From Kiritimatiellia bacterium (lineage in GTDB: Bacteria; Verrucomicrobiota; Kiritimatiellia; UBA8416; YA12-FULL-48-11): a stretch of DNA of 64,000 nt. Below are positions 1 through 8,932 of the stretch, one piece after another; the stretch's first letter is position 1, and every line of letters starts with the position of its first letter. The position numbers were made by a program, and so were the translations under genes. Location: NCBI GenBank assembly GCA_028716365.1, contig JAQUPZ010000004.1, positions 372,001-436,000 of the forward strand, in the 5' to 3' direction. A model generated the notes under the pieces. It was not told the origin of the DNA. It did not search any database and saw nothing but the letters and a program-made list of their open reading frames with translations.

Positions 1-587
1 GCGACATGGGCAGTCATATGATGGATATGTGCTATTACCTGCTCGATTTTGGAGGCCCGACATCTTGCGAAGCACAGGGCTCTCCGGTAAACACGGACAC
101 CTGTCCTGAATGGCTGACAGCCACCTGGCAGTTCCCAGCCAATGACTGGCGGCCTGCCATGAAATTGCAGTGGTACGATGGCGGAAAGAAACCTGGAATG
201 CCTTCACCTGTATTCGACAGGGAAAAAGCATTCAAGGGAATTATCATTTATGGTGACAAGGGAATATTAATGGGCGATTATGATTATAGGATTCTCGTAC
301 TGAAGAGCGATATGACTCAATACACGCCTACACCGAAGGAAAAGCTTATTCCTCCTTCGCTCGGGCACCAGAAAGACTGGATCCTTGCCGCAAAGACCGA
401 CAAGAAAACAATGTGTAACTTCGAGTTCTCCGGCAATCTTGTTGAAAACAACCAGGTTGCGCTTGTCGCGTACAGGGCAGGCAAAAAGCTTCAATGGGAT
501 GCTAAGAACATAAAAGCCACGAACTGCCCAGAGGCAGACCAGTTCATTACTAAGAAATACCGTGATGGCTGGACATTGAACGGTTAA
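1..587 (+). CDS. Gfo/Idh/MocA family oxidoreductase, C-terminal part (5' end outside window)
   Basis: The reading frame is already open at the first base, so only the last 195 or so residues are visible. The fragment opens with a DMGSHMMD motif, the 'DMGxH..D' signature of the C-terminal substrate domain of Gfo/Idh/MocA oxidoreductases. The NAD-binding Rossmann half must lie upstream of the window. By analogy with the two Tat-type relatives in this window it probably acts on sugars or their derivatives, but the substrate cannot be read from the sequence. A strong terminator follows 57 bases after the stop, so it ends its own transcription unit. Family assignment is firm, function is not. Confidence 0.85.
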   Translation, partial: DMGSHMMDMCYYLLDFGGPTSCEAQGSPVNTDTCPEWLTATWQFPANDWRPAMKLQWYDGGKKPGMPSPVFDREKAFKGIIIYGDKGILMGDYDYRILVLKSDMTQYTPTPKEKLIPPSLGHQKDWILAAKTDKKTMCNFEFSGNLVENNQVALVAYRAGKKLQWDAKNIKATNCPEADQFITKKYRDGWTLNG

Positions 588-643
588 GATTCGAAACGAA
601 CACTGTGCAGGCTCCAAGTGGTGCCTTTACATTTCGATATGGT

Positions 644-690
644 CATTTTCTACTGCCCATTCAACGGGCAGTAGAAAATGATTTTTTGTT
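644..690 (+). terminator. Rho-independent terminator
   Basis: A perfect 15-base-pair inverted repeat (644-658 with 666-680, arm CATTTTCTACTGCCC) encloses a 7-base loop and is followed at once by ATTTTTTG. It lies between the first oxidoreductase and the next gene on the same strand, and is the only textbook stem-plus-U-tract terminator I found in the window. Confidence 0.92.
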
Positions 691-723
691 AATTGGTCAA
701 GAAACTTACGGAGGTACATCTGT

Positions 724-1986
724 ATGAAAACAAGAATAACCAGGCGTAATTTCCTCTCTACTGCGGCAAACGCTGCATTGTTTACAATCATACCCCGGTA
801 TGTACTTGGGGGACAGGGGTTTACGGTACCTAGCGAACAGCTTACCAAGGCGGTAATTGGCGTGGGCGGTATGGGCAGAGGTCATTTGACCATGGGCAAT
901 GCCAAACTGCTGGCAGTATGCGATACGGATGAAGACCGTATGAAATTTGCCATGGAAAAAGGCGGCAAGGACGTAAAAGGTTACCGGGACTTCCTCGAGG
1001 TATTGGCCAGACCGGACATCGATATAATTCACATAGCAACACCTCCGCACTGGCACGGATTGATTTCCGCCATGGCTGCCGAAGCAGGCAAAGACATCTG
1101 GTGTGAAAAACCAATGACCCGCACAATCGGTGAAGGTAAAAAAGTGGTGGAAATTGTCAATCGATGTGGCCGCATCTTTCGAATCAACACCTGGTTTCGT
1201 TTTCAATCCACCTTCTACGGCTTTGGGACAAACGTTGTTCCCATTAAAAAAATCGTTTTAAGTGGTATGCTTGGCTGGCCCCTAAAAGTAATTGTAAATG
1301 CCGGCACGGGTTTTAACTGGAAATTCGGATGGAGTGGCCTTATTGATGCCAAGCCTGAACCAGTTCCGCCTCAATTGGATTACGACTTATGGCTGGGGCC
1401 CGCGCCATTTAAACCGTACCATCATCATCGCGTACATGGAACTTTCCGCGGTTACTGGGATTATGATGCAGGTGGTCTTGGCGATATGGGCCAGCATTAT
1501 CTTGATCCAGTGCAATATATTCTGGGGAAAGACGATACCAGCCCTGTAGAAGTTGATGTCGATGCCCCACCCCAGCATCCCGATGCCGCCAGTTCATGGA
1601 GACGAATCACCATGAAATATGCGGATGGGTGCACGATCATACTCGACGGCGAAAACCGTGATAAAGATGCGCCTTTCATCGAGGGACCAAATGGCCAGGT
1701 ATATCCCCAACTGCGTTCCAACATACCAAACCTGTTGCAGCGCCTGCGGGAATTGCCTGATCCTGAACCGCAAGCCACAGATTTCGAGGATTGTGTGTTA
1801 AAGCGTCGTAAATTCGCTTTAAACGAAATAAATGCTCACCGTTCTTGTACATTAGTCAATATTGCTAGCTCCGCAGTCAGGTTGGGACGAAGCTTGCGAT
1901 TTGATCCGGTAGCCCAGCAGTTCATAGATGATGAAGAGGCAAACCGGCTTGTGGATCAACCAATGCGTGCACCCTGGCACTTCTAA
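724..1986 (+). CDS. Tat-exported Gfo/Idh/MocA family oxidoreductase
   Basis: A 420-residue NAD(P)-dependent sugar-type oxidoreductase. The N-terminus carries a twin-arginine signal (TRRNFLS followed by a hydrophobic stretch), so a folded cofactor-bearing enzyme is probably exported. The Rossmann motif is VIGVGGMGRGHL, the catalytic-loop motif CEKPMT (about residue 135), and the C-terminal motif GGLGDMGQHYLD. The start is fixed by GGAGG at 710-714, nine bases upstream of the ATG. It is followed 20 bases later by the HEAT/DUF1080 gene; pairing of Tat-type Gfo/Idh/MocA proteins with DUF1080 proteins is common in planctomycetes and verrucomicrobia, where DUF1080 members are linked to 3-keto-glycoside chemistry. 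A role in oxidising or isomerising sugars in the periplasm is inferred. Confidence 0.88.
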   Translation: MKTRITRRNFLSTAANAALFTIIPRYVLGGQGFTVPSEQLTKAVIGVGGMGRGHLTMGNAKLLAVCDTDEDRMKFAMEKGGKDVKGYRDFLEVLARPDIDIIHIATPPHWHGLISAMAAEAGKDIWCEKPMTRTIGEGKKVVEIVNRCGRIFRINTWFRFQSTFYGFGTNVVPIKKIVLSGMLGWPLKVIVNAGTGFNWKFGWSGLIDAKPEPVPPQLDYDLWLGPAPFKPYHHHRVHGTFRGYWDYDAGGLGDMGQHYLDPVQYILGKDDTSPVEVDVDAPPQHPDAASSWRRITMKYADGCTIILDGENRDKDAPFIEGPNGQVYPQLRSNIPNLLQRLRELPDPEPQATDFEDCVLKRRKFALNEINAHRSCTLVNIASSAVRLGRSLRFDPVAQQFIDDEEANRLVDQPMRAPWHF

Positions 1987-2006
1987 TATACGAAAGGTAA
2001 ATAATT

Positions 2007-4859
2007 ATGTGTAAATCTCAAAAGGCACTGATATATCATTTATCGGTCACTGTTACTATGCTGGCTTTTGCGTTTAATATTATTTATGCACAGCAGGATG
2101 CCAATGTTTCATCTCAACTCGACACAATTCTGACTTCGTTTCCCGTTCAAACCAGCGATAAGGCAGAAGAATTGTATAAACAAATTATCCGGGGTGGCAG
2201 TGATACAGTGAAAGCGCTGTGTTCTCGATTGAATCCGCCATCAACCGGAAACGATATCTCTGTTCGTTTTGCAATTCACGGAGTTGTACATTATACCGCC
2301 CGACCCGGGGCAGACAGACAACGCCGGCTGGTTTCCCAGGCATTGGCGGAATCCATCAACATTGCAACGGACGAAGAAATACAGGACTTTCTGATGGAAC
2401 AATTATGTTTTGTTGCCGACAAATCAACACTGCCTGCAATAAGCAAGTTCTTACTGAATGACCGGTTGGCGTATCGCGTCATAAGAATCGCTTTAAATGT
2501 TGGCGGTCGTAGTGCGGAACGTATGCTGATTGATGCTCTACCCCGTACCGAAGGCGCTCGTGCAATTCCAATAATTAAAGCACTCGGTGACCTCGGTTCA
2601 ACTGCCGGTTTAGAAGAATACGTACGTCGCATAAATACAACCGACAAGAACATTCAGCGGATAATTCTTTATGCATTATCGCGCACAGGTTCAGTAAAAG
2701 CCGGGGATATTTTAAAGACCTGGATGCAGACACCTCCAACAGGGATAAAGTCAGAAGAGATCGTGGCGACATACCTGAGCCATGCCGAGTATCTTGCCGA
2801 AAAAGGCAAAGAAAAAATCGCCACAGGAGTTGCCAACGATATACTGACTGCAAAGAATCAGGCCAATGCAGCTGTCCGTTGCAGGGCTTTGGCTCTTCTT
2901 GGAATGACGAAAGATCCATCCACTCTTCCATCCCTGATTTCGGCGTTGAGCGATACCGATCCTTCGATTCGGCAGCAGGCCATCAACCAAATTGCCGGAT
3001 TAAAGGGTAAAAAGGTCACGTCTGATTTGATGACTGTCGCCAAAACATCAAAAGATGAACTTCGCGCCACCATGCTCAATGCGTTATCACATCGCCCTGA
3101 TTTCAAGGACACAGCACTTTTTGAAGAAAGCCTGGGTACCGGAAATACCGCCCTGCAAAACGCTGCTTTGGAAGGCTTGTGCCGTATCGGAACTCCGGAC
3201 GCCGCACGAGTCCTATTTTCTGCCATAGAAAAAGCAGGAGAACAGGATCGTCCAGCGCTATTGGCTGCCATCAAGACCTTGTCAGGCAAGGAAGTACTTG
3301 CAGAAATCGCCGGGAAATTGAATTCGACGTCACCGGTGGTACGTGAGGCAGCAGTAATAACACTGAACGAACAACGGGGCAGTGCTTATTCGAAAGACAT
3401 ATTCAAGCTGATACATGATTCGGAACCCAAGGTTGCTCGTGCTGCATTTAATGCGCTTGGTGTACTGGCTGATGAGTCTGAAATATCAGAATTAATCGGA
3501 TCAGCCCTTGTTTCAACGAACAGCGATTACCGGAAATTCACTTCTGAAACCATATCGTCGGCGCTTCCACGTTTTACAGAACGGAAAAAGTTTGCCGACC
3601 AACTCCTGACGGCAGAAAAGAAAGCTGATCCAGAACTGCGTCACTGGATATTTTCATTGTTGCCTTCTTGTGGAGGAGCCCAGGCTCTGGAAGTTTTAAG
3701 CAAAGCAATCACCCAACCTGATGTAAAAGTTCGCGAATCAGCGATCAGGGCACTTTCCGCCTGGCCTGATGCCGCAGCATTGCCAATTCTAGTGGAAACT
3801 GTTCAAAAAGGTGATCCGGCCATGCACCGTGTTCTCGCGCTGAGAGGAACGGTTCGACTGCTTAGAGAAACAGATATGTCATCCGAACGTCGGCTGGATA
3901 TTTACGGGCAGGCGCTTAAGGCTACGCCAGGTGCCAATGAAATCAGGCTTCTGTTGTCCGGCTTGTCCGAAGTCAATGAAACAGGTACAATTGATTTGAT
4001 AGTTCCTCTCCTTGAAAGGGACGATGTTAGACCGGAATGTGCGCTGGCACTTGCGCGTATTGCCTGTCCGGAAAAGAAAACTCCTCCATCCATTCAACCC
4101 CAGCATGCAGATGCCCTGAACAAGGCACTGGAACTGGTCAAAGACGAGAAACTCCGCAAAGCCCTTGCCGAGCGTTTGAAAAAGTTTCCGCCGCCAAAAA
4201 CCACAACCACGGCGGTATCAAAATCAGTTGTAAATACAGATGGTTTTGTTCAGCTCTTTAATGGAAAAGATCTGACCGGGTGGAAAGGGCTACTTGCCGG
4301 TCCAAATGATAATCCAATAAAACGCGCCGCACTGTCGCCACAGGACTTTGCAAAGGCACAGGCAATTGCCGATGAAAATATGCGTGCCCACTGGAAAGCG
4401 GATAATGGAATACTGGTTTTTGACGGGAAAGGCCGTTCGATCTGTACAGCAAAGGATTATAAGGACTTTGAAATGCTGGTGGACTGGAAGATTCTCCCAA
4501 GCGGCGACAGCGGGATTTATCTCCGTGGTTCACCTCAGGTCCAGATATGGGACGCTACAAAATGCCGCGACGGATCAGGCGGATTATACAACAACAAGAA
4601 AAATCCCAGCAAACCTCTTGTTTGTGCCGATAAACCGATAGGCGAATGGAACTCTTTTCGAATCAAGATGGTTGGTGAGCGCGTAACGGTCCACCTGAAT
4701 GGCAAACTTGTGGTGGATAATGTGATCATGGAAAACTACTGGGACAGGAACCAGCCGATCTTCCGGACGGGACAAATTGAGCTGCAGAATCACGGTAATA
4801 CCTTGTATTTCAGGAATATATACATCAAGGAACTTACCGAGGCAGATGGGAAGAAATAA
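2007..4859 (+). CDS. Secreted HEAT-repeat protein with C-terminal DUF1080 (3-keto-disaccharide hydrolase-like) domain
   Basis: A 950-residue protein. Residues 1-28 form a signal peptide ending near IIYAQQ. Residues about 90-700 are helical HEAT-like repeats ('DPSIRQQAINQIAGL', 'DVKVRESAIRALSAW'), a binding or scaffold solenoid. From about residue 745 comes a DUF1080 domain: it starts FVQLFNGKDLTGWKG, contains the SGDSGIYLRG core and ends with an NTLYFRNIYIKEL strand. DUF1080 domains have a LamG/concanavalin-like fold, and some are reported as 3-keto-disaccharide hydrolases; activity here is inferred. The solenoid may present the domain to a polymer or to a partner such as the exported oxidoreductase just upstream, with which it probably forms an operon. 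Confidence 0.85.
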   Translation: MCKSQKALIYHLSVTVTMLAFAFNIIYAQQDANVSSQLDTILTSFPVQTSDKAEELYKQIIRGGSDTVKALCSRLNPPSTGNDISVRFAIHGVVHYTARPGADRQRRLVSQALAESINIATDEEIQDFLMEQLCFVADKSTLPAISKFLLNDRLAYRVIRIALNVGGRSAERMLIDALPRTEGARAIPIIKALGDLGSTAGLEEYVRRINTTDKNIQRIILYALSRTGSVKAGDILKTWMQTPPTGIKSEEIVATYLSHAEYLAEKGKEKIATGVANDILTAKNQANAAVRCRALALLGMTKDPSTLPSLISALSDTDPSIRQQAINQIAGLKGKKVTSDLMTVAKTSKDELRATMLNALSHRPDFKDTALFEESLGTGNTALQNAALEGLCRIGTPDAARVLFSAIEKAGEQDRPALLAAIKTLSGKEVLAEIAGKLNSTSPVVREAAVITLNEQRGSAYSKDIFKLIHDSEPKVARAAFNALGVLADESEISELIGSALVSTNSDYRKFTSETISSALPRFTERKKFADQLLTAEKKADPELRHWIFSLLPSCGGAQALEVLSKAITQPDVKVRESAIRALSAWPDAAALPILVETVQKGDPAMHRVLALRGTVRLLRETDMSSERRLDIYGQALKATPGANEIRLLLSGLSEVNETGTIDLIVPLLERDDVRPECALALARIACPEKKTPPSIQPQHADALNKALELVKDEKLRKALAERLKKFPPPKTTTTAVSKSVVNTDGFVQLFNGKDLTGWKGLLAGPNDNPIKRAALSPQDFAKAQAIADENMRAHWKADNGILVFDGKGRSICTAKDYKDFEMLVDWKILPSGDSGIYLRGSPQVQIWDATKCRDGSGGLYNNKKNPSKPLVCADKPIGEWNSFRIKMVGERVTVHLNGKLVVDNVIMENYWDRNQPIFRTGQIELQNHGNTLYFRNIYIKELTEADGKK

Positions 4860-4906
4860 CTCACCGGAGACGGTTCATTTAGCTGTCGTTGCACAGATTA
4901 CTCTGC

Positions 4907-4944
4907 CTGATGATTTGGCTAGAGATATCTCGCCAAATCATCAG
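4907..4944. other. Long hairpin between convergent genes
   Basis: A 13-base-pair perfect inverted repeat (4907-4919 with 4932-4944, arm CTGATGATTTGGC) whose loop is itself the palindrome GAGATATCTC. It lies between the stops of the convergent HEAT/DUF1080 and MFS genes. There is no U-tract on either side, so it is at best a bidirectional stabilising or Rho-assisted end structure. Confidence 0.6.
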
Positions 4945-4974
4945 ACTTCCATGAACTAATGCAGAGATAGCTGA

Positions 4975-6183
4975 TTACTTCGCTATTACACCACTGAAGA
5001 AGCAAAGTAATACAATGACACACACAAATGTCAACGTACACGGCGTCAGGTAAATTGGGCGCCACTGGAACTTTTCGTCCTTCCTGAATTTATCCATGAT
5101 AATCCCTGTGAATTGTGTTCCAAGAAGGAACCCAAGGCCCATGGCAACAACAGAAAGAAGTGCCTGCGCAGAACCCGAAATATCCGCCGGGGCGACAGCA
5201 TTGACATAAATCTGGCCACCGATAATGAAAAGCACATATGCAATACCATGAAAACCCATGGACAAGATAACAAGCCATTTCGGCTTTGTTGCCGCATATG
5301 CCAGATACATCAGTAACCATGATATTACGCCTATTGTAAGCGTCCATCGGAACCCGAGTACATTAATACAATAACCCAATGCCAACGGCGTGGCAATCGT
5401 CTGGACAACCTGTGCCCAGGACATTACTGCCGGAATATTTTTTGATTCTACACCGATGTCTCCAAGGAACTGGGCAGTACCCAGATAGTAGAACTGCAAT
5501 TGTGAAGCGAGAACAAAGGATACAATAAGAAACACCAGGAAATCCGGTTTCTTAATCAACGAGAAAGCCTTCAGGAAAGGCAATGCATCGCTTCCGGTAC
5601 CGGGAGGAGGAGTATTCGGAAGGAAACAACAAAAAACGCCCATGATTATAGATATAATTCCGGCAAATTTAAGACAATCGCTACCATCCCCTGTTCCCTT
5701 TATCTGCCTCCAGCCGGTCAATAACAAACCAGCAAGTACCCATGCTATTGGAGCCCACAGGAAAATCTTTCCGGATGCGGCACCGACACCGGCGGCATCA
5801 GGATAAACCTTGCCCAATTGAGTGAACATCAAAGAGTTGACGAGAGGAACTGTGGCTGCAAAAAACAGCGAATACACAAACATTACACCAAAGAGACTGC
5901 CAAATGTCGTTTTACGGGCGGCAACAAACAAAAGAATTCCTCCTAGAATTGAAGAAACGGCAAGTACCCACTGTGTTGCAATCCATCGATCAGCAATTTG
6001 TCCGGCAATTAATGGCGAGACAATGAATGCCAGGAAAAGAGTCCCATATATCCAACCAGTCTGTTTACCTGTCATTTTCAAGGGGCCCAACAGCCGGGCG
6101 GCCAGTACCGGTGACCACGCGCCCCACGCAGCATACTCAAGAAACATCATTACGCTTAAAAGAATATACAGTTCCCAACTCAT
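4975..6183 (-). CDS. MFS transporter, nucleoside:H+ symporter-like (NupG/XapB type)
   Basis: A 402-residue integral membrane protein with about twelve hydrophobic segments. The start (MSWELYILLSVMMFLEYAAWG) and the loop LIAGQIADRWIATQWVL after the second membrane segment are typical of the Nuc_H_symport branch of the major facilitator superfamily. PVC genomes carry many such permeases beside sugar-oxidoreductase genes, so the true substrate may be a sugar or nucleoside. A strong Shine-Dalgarno (GAGGAGG) just upstream fixes the start. It converges on the HEAT/DUF1080 gene and is transcribed alone. Confidence 0.75.
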   Translation of the reverse strand: MSWELYILLSVMMFLEYAAWGAWSPVLAARLLGPLKMTGKQTGWIYGTLFLAFIVSPLIAGQIADRWIATQWVLAVSSILGGILLFVAARKTTFGSLFGVMFVYSLFFAATVPLVNSLMFTQLGKVYPDAAGVGAASGKIFLWAPIAWVLAGLLLTGWRQIKGTGDGSDCLKFAGIISIIMGVFCCFLPNTPPPGTGSDALPFLKAFSLIKKPDFLVFLIVSFVLASQLQFYYLGTAQFLGDIGVESKNIPAVMSWAQVVQTIATPLALGYCINVLGFRWTLTIGVISWLLMYLAYAATKPKWLVILSMGFHGIAYVLFIIGGQIYVNAVAPADISGSAQALLSVVAMGLGFLLGTQFTGIIMDKFRKDEKFQWRPIYLTPCTLTFVCVIVLLCFFSGVIAK

Positions 6184-6363
6184 GCTATTTCCTCCTCATA
6201 GTTAATTTACCCGATAATAGTTAGCTATAATCCCTTTCTTTTCCTTTCTGTCAATTATTTAATTTACAACCAAGTCTATTTCTAACGGAATAACAGGTCT
6301 TATTGATTTTTTTAACAGATCTGACTGCAACTGACCGCAAATAAAACATATAAAGGCCAAAGT

Positions 6364-7368
6364 CTAAAATGCGCCAAAGAAAATACTGGAAAACGTTGTA
6401 ATCGGAGCGGTTTCACGAAAATCATCAATCGTAGCCCTGGCTTCACTAACAATACTTTGTATGTCTTTGTAAAGTTTTTCATCCTTGAGCAGTTTACCGA
6501 GAACACCATCTCCCTTTTCTAACCCTGTAGTTATATTCTTCAACGAAGCAACCGATTCCGAAAGGTCTTTATAGAGTTTATCGTCAGGCGACATCAGTTT
6601 GCCTATCGTCCCCTCGCCTTTTTCAAGCCTGGCCGTTATGGCCTTCAAAGACGCAACCGATTCTGATAAATTGTTATAAAACTTGTCATCGGAAGATAAC
6701 AATTTACCCAGCGTTCCTTCACCTTTTTCGAGCCTTCCAGTCACAGCCTTCAGAGACGCAACTGTATCTTCCAAGTCACGGTAAAGTTTATCATCCTCGG
6801 AAAGAAGTTTACCCAGTGTACCCTTGCCGGTATTAAGGCGATTCGCTATCTCCTTTATCGAAGTCATGGTTTCCTTGAGATTATCGATCACTCCTCCCTC
6901 AGTAAGTCCTTTCTTTAACGAATTGATCATTACTGCGGCATCAGCAACAAGATCGAATGGGTCCTGTCCCTTCAGGATTATTCCTTCTGGAATCGGGTGC
7001 TCCTTATCGATTCCTTCGTTAATCTCCAGATATCTGCCACCAAGAATGGAAGCTGTGACAACCGAGATGGTATAGTCTTTATTCAGGCTTACTGGTTCTT
7101 CAAGAATAGCATGTACGTGTACACCATCCTGCTGCAGATCAAACTTTTTCACTTTTCCTATAGCCATTCCGCGAACCACAACCCGGTCTCCTTTGCTCAG
7201 GCCCATTATGTTTTTGAATACTACCTCAAGTCTGTGCTTGTCGCGGGTAAAGATGTTTTCCTTGGACAGTATGATAGTGAAATAACCCATTCCAAGGAGA
7301 ACCATTACCATAAAGGCCCCAACGACAACTTCCATCGTAAGTTCACTGGCAACCCATTCTTTTTTCAT
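6364..7368 (-). CDS. mlaD: MlaD-like MCE-domain lipid-binding protein of an ABC transporter
   Basis: A 334-residue protein with one N-terminal membrane helix (residues about 12-34) followed by an MCE domain (about 42-125), the periplasmic lipid-carrying ring subunit of Mla-type phospholipid transporters. The C-terminal part holds four repeats of about 35 residues starting at residues 181, 216, 251 and 286 (pattern GxGTLGKLL..DDKLY.DL..SVASLK..T.RLEK), probably helical. I chose the start at 7368, not an in-frame ATG 18 bases upstream, because it overlaps the mlaF stop as ATGA and has GGAAAGGAA correctly spaced. It is the last gene of the mlaE-F-D series. Confidence 0.88.
   Translation of the reverse strand: MKKEWVASELTMEVVVGAFMVMVLLGMGYFTIILSKENIFTRDKHRLEVVFKNIMGLSKGDRVVVRGMAIGKVKKFDLQQDGVHVHAILEEPVSLNKDYTISVVTASILGGRYLEINEGIDKEHPIPEGIILKGQDPFDLVADAAVMINSLKKGLTEGGVIDNLKETMTSIKEIANRLNTGKGTLGKLLSEDDKLYRDLEDTVASLKAVTGRLEKGEGTLGKLLSSDDKFYNNLSESVASLKAITARLEKGEGTIGKLMSPDDKLYKDLSESVASLKNITTGLEKGDGVLGKLLKDEKLYKDIQSIVSEARATIDDFRETAPITTFSSIFFGAF
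6409..6828 (-). repeat. Tandem repeats of about 105 bp inside mlaD
   Basis: Four consecutive in-frame units encode residues 181 to about 320 of the MlaD-like protein. The first three are exactly 35 codons; the last is one codon shorter and more diverged. The two middle units are nearly identical in protein sequence (LSESVASLK, LEKGEGT), which points to recent duplication or homogenisation. Extension by whole units would lengthen the C-terminal helix region. Confidence 0.85.
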
Positions 7369-8126
7369 TTCATATTCCTTTCCCAAGATCCCGCCTTGGT
7401 TATAAACTGTGATTCAAGAAATCCCTGAACTTCAGGCACATCCGAGTTAACAAATTCAGCAGGAGCGCAAAGTTCCACAATTTTCCCGCCATGAAGCATC
7501 GCTATCTTAGTTCCTATTGAAAGAGCGCTATGTAAATCGTGGGTTACCACAACACTGGTAATCCCAGTCGCTTTTCTCATCTGCTCGATCAAGGAATCGA
7601 TTGTACGGGATGTCACCGGATCCAGTCCCGAAGTCGGTTCATCATAAAGAACTATTTCAGGGTTCCTGATGATGGCCCTGGCAAGCCCGGCACGTTTCCT
7701 CATCCCGCCGGATATCTCGGACGGATACTTATCGACCGCTTCCTCAAGGCCCACCTTTCCAAGAGTTTCCATCACTCGCTTTTCTATCTCTTCTCCCTGC
7801 ATATTTGTCTTTTCCCGGAGAGGCAAAGCAACATTTTCACCGACACTCAACCATGCCAGCAGCGCACCACCCTGAAAAAGGAATCCGAACCGTTCCCTGA
7901 TCTTCTCGAGTTCTTCACCAACGGCACTGCTTACAATGCTGTCACCAACCATGACCTGGCCATCGTCAGGCGTGAGCAAACGTACCATGTGCTTCAACGT
8001 AACACTTTTCCCGACACCGGACGGACCAACTATACAGAAAGTCTCACCCTTCACGATCTCGAAACTGACGTCATCGAGAACCGGATTCCCCGCGAGCATC
8101 TTTTTAACATGTTGAAACTTAATCAA
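7365..8126 (-). CDS. mlaF: MlaF-like ABC transporter ATP-binding protein
   Basis: A 253-residue ATPase that powers lipid transport through MlaE. Walker A is GPSGVGKS (about residue 34), the ABC signature ISGGMRKRAGLARAI, and Walker B plus D-loop IVLYDEPTSGLDP, followed by the switch histidine in VVVTHDLHS. The GGMRKR form of the signature is typical of the Mla/Ttg2 subfamily. The start overlaps the mlaE stop by four bases and the end overlaps the mlaD start by four bases, so the three subunits are translationally coupled. Confidence 0.95.
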   Translation of the reverse strand: MIKFQHVKKMLAGNPVLDDVSFEIVKGETFCIVGPSGVGKSVTLKHMVRLLTPDDGQVMVGDSIVSSAVGEELEKIRERFGFLFQGGALLAWLSVGENVALPLREKTNMQGEEIEKRVMETLGKVGLEEAVDKYPSEISGGMRKRAGLARAIIRNPEIVLYDEPTSGLDPVTSRTIDSLIEQMRKATGITSVVVTHDLHSALSIGTKIAMLHGGKIVELCAPAEFVNSDVPEVQGFLESQFITKAGSWERNMK

Positions 8127-8932
8127 TAGAACATCCTGGTTACTATGTATCCAACGATAAGAATAAGGAGAAATGATATAATCACCGATCGTCGTGTCGC
8201 CATTCCAACACCAACCGCACCCTGACTTGTCGAGAAGCCTTCATGACACGAAACGGTTGTAATAATGATTCCGAAGAGCAACGCCTTTAAAAGGCCGACA
8301 TATAGATCCTTCAACTCTGCATACTTGGTGGCATTTTCCATGTATGCGGCCCAGGACACATTAAGTTGAGTAATGCCCACCAGCCCGCCTCCAATTAAGC
8401 CCATGACACACGTATAGAATGACAGTAATGGAGTCATGACACACATGGCAACAAGCCTGGGAGTGACAAGGAAACGGATGGGATCAATTGACATTATCTC
8501 AAGTGCAGCTATTTCCTCTGATACAACCATTGTTCCCAGCTGTGCTGCAATTGCAGAACCAACACAGGCGGCCAGGATAAGACCCGTCATGAATGGCCCC
8601 ATTTCACGGAGCATGGAAACCATAACAGCAGTACCGATATTCACTTCCTGGTTGAACCTGCGCAACTCAATTCCGGTCTGCAGGGCCAGAATCATGCCGG
8701 TAAATACAGCCACAATAGTGATGACCCCAAGGCTTTTAATACCAGAAGCAAACATTTTGGAAAGAACTTCCCGCCGGTTACGTTCACCGTACATGTACCT
8801 GACCGCAATAAAAGCACGGAGAAGCATGAGGCCGGCCCTTCCTACGTCACGGCATGCGAAAACACCATGTCGCCCCAGTCTCCCTACGGTATTCTGGGAT
8901 GGCGGGTAATATTCTGGTTCACGCGTAATTAT
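8123..8932 (-). CDS. mlaE: MlaE-like lipid ABC transporter permease; probable non-ATG start (ATA or ATT)
   Basis: A polytopic permease of the MlaE/Ttg2B family (motifs GPFMTGLILAACVGSAIAAQLGTM and ALEIMSIDPIRFLVTPR). The first ATG, at 8827, gives only 234 residues. The open frame continues upstream through a family-like amphipathic N-terminus (NTVGRLGRHGVFACRDVGRAGL) to a codon ATA at 8932-8930 that overlaps the previous gene's stop as ATAA. A strong Shine-Dalgarno AAGGAG (8941-8946) sits eight bases before it. From there the protein is 269 residues, close to E. coli MlaE. ATT at 8929 is the next option. The family call is firm; the start codon is an inference. Confidence 0.85.
   Translation of the reverse strand: MITREPEYYPPSQNTVGRLGRHGVFACRDVGRAGLMLLRAFIAVRYMYGERNRREVLSKMFASGIKSLGVITIVAVFTGMILALQTGIELRRFNQEVNIGTAVMVSMLREMGPFMTGLILAACVGSAIAAQLGTMVVSEEIAALEIMSIDPIRFLVTPRLVAMCVMTPLLSFYTCVMGLIGGGLVGITQLNVSWAAYMENATKYAELKDLYVGLLKALLFGIIITTVSCHEGFSTSQGAVGVGMATRRSVIISFLLILIVGYIVTRMFY

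Noticed and set aside
4907..4944. Hairpin as an intrinsic terminator
   Set aside because: Strong stem but no U-tract on either strand; listed only as a structure.
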